Below, one piece after another: positions 60,885 to 64,000 of a DNA stretch of 64,000 nucleotides; position 1 is the first letter of the stretch, and each line of letters starts with the position of its first letter. The DNA lies in the NCBI RefSeq assembly GCF_009857135.1, contig NZ_CP047318.1, positions 3,596,001 through 3,660,000 on the forward strand. The letters are read 5' to 3'. A program made the position numbers and the translations under genes. The stretch is from Streptomyces sp. HM190 (GTDB lineage: Bacteria > Actinomycetota > Actinomycetes > Streptomycetales > Streptomycetaceae). The notes under the pieces are model-generated. The model was not told the DNA's origin. It ran no database searches and saw only the letters and a list, made by a program, of their open reading frames with translations.

Positions 60885-63200
60885 TCAAGATCCAGCGTAT
60901 CCTGTAATACTTCCCGGGGCCTGTCCCTCAAGAATTGCGTGTGCATTGATATACCCTTGCCGGGCGGATCCCCGCGCCCACAGACTCGCGTCCCCCGCGT
61001 CCACTGATCCATGGGTCTCGGCTGCTAGCCGCGCTGCAGTACCCGCGATCTCGCCGTTGGACTTGAGGCCTTTCTGCCAGACAGCCCCTGCTGTTGTCTG
61101 GGAGTCTGCCAGGGCCGAGCCCTCGGCATCCTTGAAAACGGACTCCAGCACCACGCTCGTGACCGTTCCCGCACCGCCACCCACGGCCGCGCCGACCCAG
61201 GGTGTGGCAATGAGCGAAGTGCCGACGCCGACGGCCGTACCCACTCCGCCGGAGATCCAGTTCTTGTACTGGGCCATGGAATGGGCGTACCCCTTGTCCT
61301 TGTCCGAAGCCTCCTGGCCGATAGCTTCCTGCCGACCGATGCCGAGCGTCCCTGAGATTTCTCCCGAACTCCCCGCGATCTGCCGCACGACGATTTCTGG
61401 ATCCCGGGAAACACGCTGGTCTTCGGGAAGGTCGGGGTTCAGATGGTGGTCCATCAGCTGAGCCATGTAGGCCTTCTGGCCCACCTCGACAGCGGCATAT
61501 CCCTCTTCATTCTGACCGAGCGCGAAAAGAAGCTTGCTCACGTCCGCGTGGGCGAGCTCGGCTTCGGAGCCGTGAACCGGATAAATTCGTTGAACATCCA
61601 GCCAGTCAGGCGATTTCTCGCCCCTTTCGACATCACTCAGTGCCCGATTGATGTCAGGCAAGTACTCTGACGTGATCTGTCCGACGCTGTCGGACATGTA
61701 TCCGCGATCGGTAAGGCGTCCCGGGTCGTCTGCGATCGACGCCACCAGGCTTTCCATCAACTTCGTCTGCGCCGCATTGTGCGGCGGCGTGTCCACCGTC
61801 GGCATCTCTCCCGCCGGATGTCCGGTCGTGGCGGCTTCGATCGCCATGGCCAGGTTGTTGCGGCCGGCAACGCTGTCCTCGCCCTTGGAGTCCAATTCCT
61901 GGGGCCAGTCGCGCTCCTCGAAGAGGTAGTCGAAGTTGGTGAGGGACCTCTTGACCTCCTTGCCGCCCTTCTCCTCGGTGAACTCGTGGTCCTCGTTCTT
62001 CGTGACGAACGTGTCGTTGAGGAACTGAGTGGCTGCGTCCGGGTTGTTCGACAGGGCTTTCAGGTATCCGGTCATCGGGTCCCAGCCGGAGTCGGTCCCG
62101 GTGTGGTTGAGCAGCGGGTCCATCCCCATGCGTTGCCAGGCCCCGTGGCGACCGTTGCCCGTGAACTTCTTCTCGGTCTCGATGAGCTTGTCGCCGTACC
62201 GGTGGAGGAACTTGTCGTCGAAATCGCCCCACCGCATGAGGTTGCTCATGACCTGGCCACCGAGCGCGTACCCGCCTTCGCGGCTCACCGGTTTGTCCAC
62301 CAGGCCGACCATGGTGTTCTTCCACTCGGTCATCCCTGCCGTGTCGCTCTGGCTCGCGTTGGCAAGGGTGAGGCTGAGGTTCTTCTGCAGTTCGTCGAAC
62401 TGGTCCAACCGTCCAACGCGCAATTCCCGTGGCCCGCCCGGGTCATTGATACCGGCCCAGAAGTCCAGCGTTCCTCGGGCTCCGAGACTCGTCGCGAACT
62501 CAGCGGCGAAGAGGTCGTCGTTCGCGTACTTCTTCAGCCCGTCGTTGAGCCTGTCGAACTCCCGCTCCGTGAGGTCTTCCGGGTTCTTCTTCGCCAGTGC
62601 GGCGAGGTCGTCGGCCCGCTTGAGCGCGTCTGCCGCGGAGTCGCGGTCCTTGTAGCCGACGTCCGAAAAGCCCAGCTCGGTCTGGTTCACGAGTGCCTTG
62701 AGCACCCTGCTGGCCGAGTCGTCGCTCTCCGTCGCGCCGTCGAGGATCTTCTGGACCTCGTCGCGCAGGGCGGTCACGTCCTTGGCGTCGTGCTCGGGAA
62801 CCGTCGTCCCCTTCGCGGCGCGGTCGGGGTGGATGTTCATCGTCACGGTGAAACCTCCGCCCTGCGTGGAGGTGACCGTCAGGTTCTTCTTGAGCCCTCG
62901 GCTGATGGCGGCCTGGAGCTTGTCCTGGTAGCCCTTCAGCTCCCCGCGTGTGTCCCTGAGGATGTTCCGAATGGACTCGGCCTGTGCGTGCGCGTCCTCG
63001 AACTCGCCGGCTGTCTTGCCGATGAACTCCTTGGAGACCGTGGCGTTCTCACCGGTCCAGTTGGCTTTGTTCGCGGCACCTCTGAGTCCCTTGTCGGCAG
63101 CCTCCTTCAACTCAGCCAGGTTGCGGACCGTGGTCGACCAGTCCTCGATGGCGTCGTCGAGAAGCTTGAAGCTGGCGAAGCGGAGCGCGTCGAGATCCAT
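60885..63200 (-). CDS. WXG/LXG-like type VII secretion effector-type protein
   Basis: A 771-residue protein. The N-terminal about 105 residues are a helical hairpin with W48-T-G50 (N-W-T-G) at the turn, as in WXG100/LXG domains; there is no signal peptide. The middle (about 150-560) is a mixed, charged domain of the large Streptomyces family I know as DUF6571-type. The end (about 665-710) holds a Gly-rich hydrophobic stretch (T-P-W-V-G-A-A-V-G-G-G-A-G-T-V-T), which could insert into membranes. The last 60 residues are Ala-rich. Its ATG overlaps the WXG100-like stop by one base (TGATG). A toxin role is inferred, not shown. Confidence 0.75.
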   Translation of the reverse strand: MDLDALRFASFKLLDDAIEDWSTTVRNLAELKEAADKGLRGAANKANWTGENATVSKEFIGKTAGEFEDAHAQAESIRNILRDTRGELKGYQDKLQAAISRGLKKNLTVTSTQGGGFTVTMNIHPDRAAKGTTVPEHDAKDVTALRDEVQKILDGATESDDSASRVLKALVNQTELGFSDVGYKDRDSAADALKRADDLAALAKKNPEDLTEREFDRLNDGLKKYANDDLFAAEFATSLGARGTLDFWAGINDPGGPRELRVGRLDQFDELQKNLSLTLANASQSDTAGMTEWKNTMVGLVDKPVSREGGYALGGQVMSNLMRWGDFDDKFLHRYGDKLIETEKKFTGNGRHGAWQRMGMDPLLNHTGTDSGWDPMTGYLKALSNNPDAATQFLNDTFVTKNEDHEFTEEKGGKEVKRSLTNFDYLFEERDWPQELDSKGEDSVAGRNNLAMAIEAATTGHPAGEMPTVDTPPHNAAQTKLMESLVASIADDPGRLTDRGYMSDSVGQITSEYLPDINRALSDVERGEKSPDWLDVQRIYPVHGSEAELAHADVSKLLFALGQNEEGYAAVEVGQKAYMAQLMDHHLNPDLPEDQRVSRDPEIVVRQIAGSSGEISGTLGIGRQEAIGQEASDKDKGYAHSMAQYKNWISGGVGTAVGVGTSLIATPWVGAAVGGGAGTVTSVVLESVFKDAEGSALADSQTTAGAVWQKGLKSNGEIAGTAARLAAETHGSVDAGDASLWARGSARQGYINAHAILEGQAPGSITGYAGS

Positions 63201-63718
63201 CAGTCGTCCTTCTTGCCCTTGTCGCCCGCCTCGCCGTACAGCGGGTTCTTGCGACCGGGTGCACCGACTCGTTCGTCGAAGCCGGCGTCGAGGGTGTCGA
63301 TGCTGCTCAACTTACGACCGATGTAGTGATCGCCGTCGATGTGCAGTCTCTTCGAGACCGTCATGTGGTTCGAGATGTGGGCGCAGGCGTCACGGAGGGA
63401 GGTCAGCTGCTCCTCCCAGCGGGTCGACACATGCTGAAGCGCGCCGCCCAGCGCGAAACCCTGTTTCGACAGGTCACCTGCGGCCTTGTCGCTGCTGGAC
63501 ACAGCGGTACGGCCCTTGTCCCACAGTTTCCCGTGGAGGTCGAAGGCGTGCTCACCGATCTTTGCGAGGTCACCCTGGCTGGCGGTCAGGTCCCCGTACT
63601 TGCCCGAGCCAGGACCGCTGGACGATCCACTGCTCGTCTCCACCTGGTTCAGCCGCATTCCGTCGGGCTGCCGCTCCGCCGCCTGCGACTTCAACTGCTC
63701 CCACTCGTCCCACGCCAT
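63200..63718 (-). CDS. WXG100/ESAT-6-like protein
   Basis: A 172-residue mostly helical protein without signal peptide. It starts M-A-W-D-E-W-E-Q-L-K, a beginning typical of Streptomyces WXG100-like partners. Residues about 40-125 form helices with K-I-G-E-H-A-F-D-L-H-G-K-L-W, and the C-terminus is charged (D-K-G-K-K-D-D). It overlaps the 771-aa gene by 1 bp, so the two are likely made and exported as a pair. ATG at 63718 behind GGGAGAG. No ESX core genes (eccC and others) lie in the window. Confidence 0.78.
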   Translation of the reverse strand: MAWDEWEQLKSQAAERQPDGMRLNQVETSSGSSSGPGSGKYGDLTASQGDLAKIGEHAFDLHGKLWDKGRTAVSSSDKAAGDLSKQGFALGGALQHVSTRWEEQLTSLRDACAHISNHMTVSKRLHIDGDHYIGRKLSSIDTLDAGFDERVGAPGRKNPLYGEAGDKGKKDD

Positions 63719-63840
63719 GCGCGGTTCTCTCCCGTTCCTCGCCCGTTCCCCGTCCAGGTTCACGGCGCTGCCGACTGTGTGATGTGCCTCGTGGCCGTTC
63801 CGTGTCGCCGGGCGCGTATTACCTGTGCGCCCGGCCGCAC

Positions 63841-64000
63841 TCACACGGCGTCCGGTCCTCGGCCGGGAGGGACGTTGCCTCCAGAGGTGGGGGGAGGATA
63901 GTGCGGCGCATTCGGGAAGCTAGCGGACGGATTCTCGGGTTGCCCCGGGGAATACGCGACCGGTGGGAAGGGTGCGACGGGGTTCGCGGCTCGCCGTTTA
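63841..64000 (-). CDS. C-terminus of a Pro-rich protein, partial
   Basis: A minus-strand frame is open from the window edge to a TGA at 63841-63843. The 53 visible codons have a Pro/Ala/Ser/Asn/Tyr-rich composition (for example A-P-F-P-P-V-A-Y-S-P-G-Q-P, then N-A-P-H-Y-P-P-P-T). Such tails are usual on ESX-associated or surface proteins of actinobacteria. It ends 122 bp before the WXG100-like gene on the same strand. Too little remains to assign a family. Confidence 0.5.
   Translation of the reverse strand, partial: KRRAANPVAPFPPVAYSPGQPENPSASFPNAPHYPPPTSGGNVPPGRGPDAV

Overview
The window is a GC-rich stretch of a Streptomyces chromosome. The evidence is strong third-position G/C bias, GTG and TTG starts, many 4-bp start/stop overlaps, resuscitation-promoting-factor genes, a ydaO (c-di-AMP) riboswitch, TTGTCCACA-type DnaA boxes and the gene content itself. 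From memory, the gene order resembles the S. coelicolor core region from ndh/eno/rpfA through mfd, glmU, prs, pth and ppc to tam/tamR. No complete mobile element, rRNA operon, CRISPR array or replication origin is visible.

Layout. 1-6.3 kb: start of a type II NADH dehydrogenase with a Rex-like operator, a RelBE-type toxin/antitoxin pair, then the eno > divIC-like > DUF501 > ppx/gppA run. 5.3-7.7 kb: two secreted Rpf-LysM cell-wall lytic proteins; rpfA has a c-di-AMP riboswitch leader and a strong intrinsic terminator. 7.9-18.8 kb, all on the minus strand: a P450 coupled to a P-loop NTPase with Sel1-like repeats, a MazG-type pyrophosphohydrolase, a SurA-like lipoprotein, a DUF1906 secreted protein, a membrane protein plus Ser/Thr kinase pair, and an orphan type I-like methylase with a specificity domain. 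19-31 kb: lipoproteins, a secreted HNH-family protein, mfd, a DUF2079 membrane protein, a secreted phospholipase A2 and a MacB/FtsX-like ABC exporter. 31.3-36.5 kb: a DHA2 drug exporter, a DUF485 plus sodium/solute symporter pair with a likely 1-base deletion, and a DivIVA-like coiled-coil protein.

36.7-42.2 kb is the most unusual part. Four genes arranged as two divergent pairs carry polymorphic-toxin domains (two deaminase folds and a WHH nuclease) together with SUKH/Imm35-type immunity domains. In two of them toxin and immunity modules are fused in one polypeptide, and none has a secretion signal. 42.3-44.8 kb: an orphan histidine kinase, a double-HTH protein with a LAGLIDADG-like C-terminus, and tRNA-Gln(TTG).

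44.9-52.4 kb: glmU, prs, rplY (ctc/L25), pth and ppc, separated by strong hairpins. 52.7-59.6 kb: a desaturase-TetR operon with two tandem operators, a PaaX-like regulator, an MHS transporter, the divergent tam/tamR pair with two matching palindromes, and an orphan LuxR regulator whose receiver domain has an insertion. 59.8-64 kb: a GNAT acetyltransferase and a type VII-secretion-like cassette read from right to left (Pro-rich partial gene, WXG100-like protein, 771-aa WXG-domain effector-like protein, lipoprotein). The GC content appears lower over the end of the effector and the lipoprotein.
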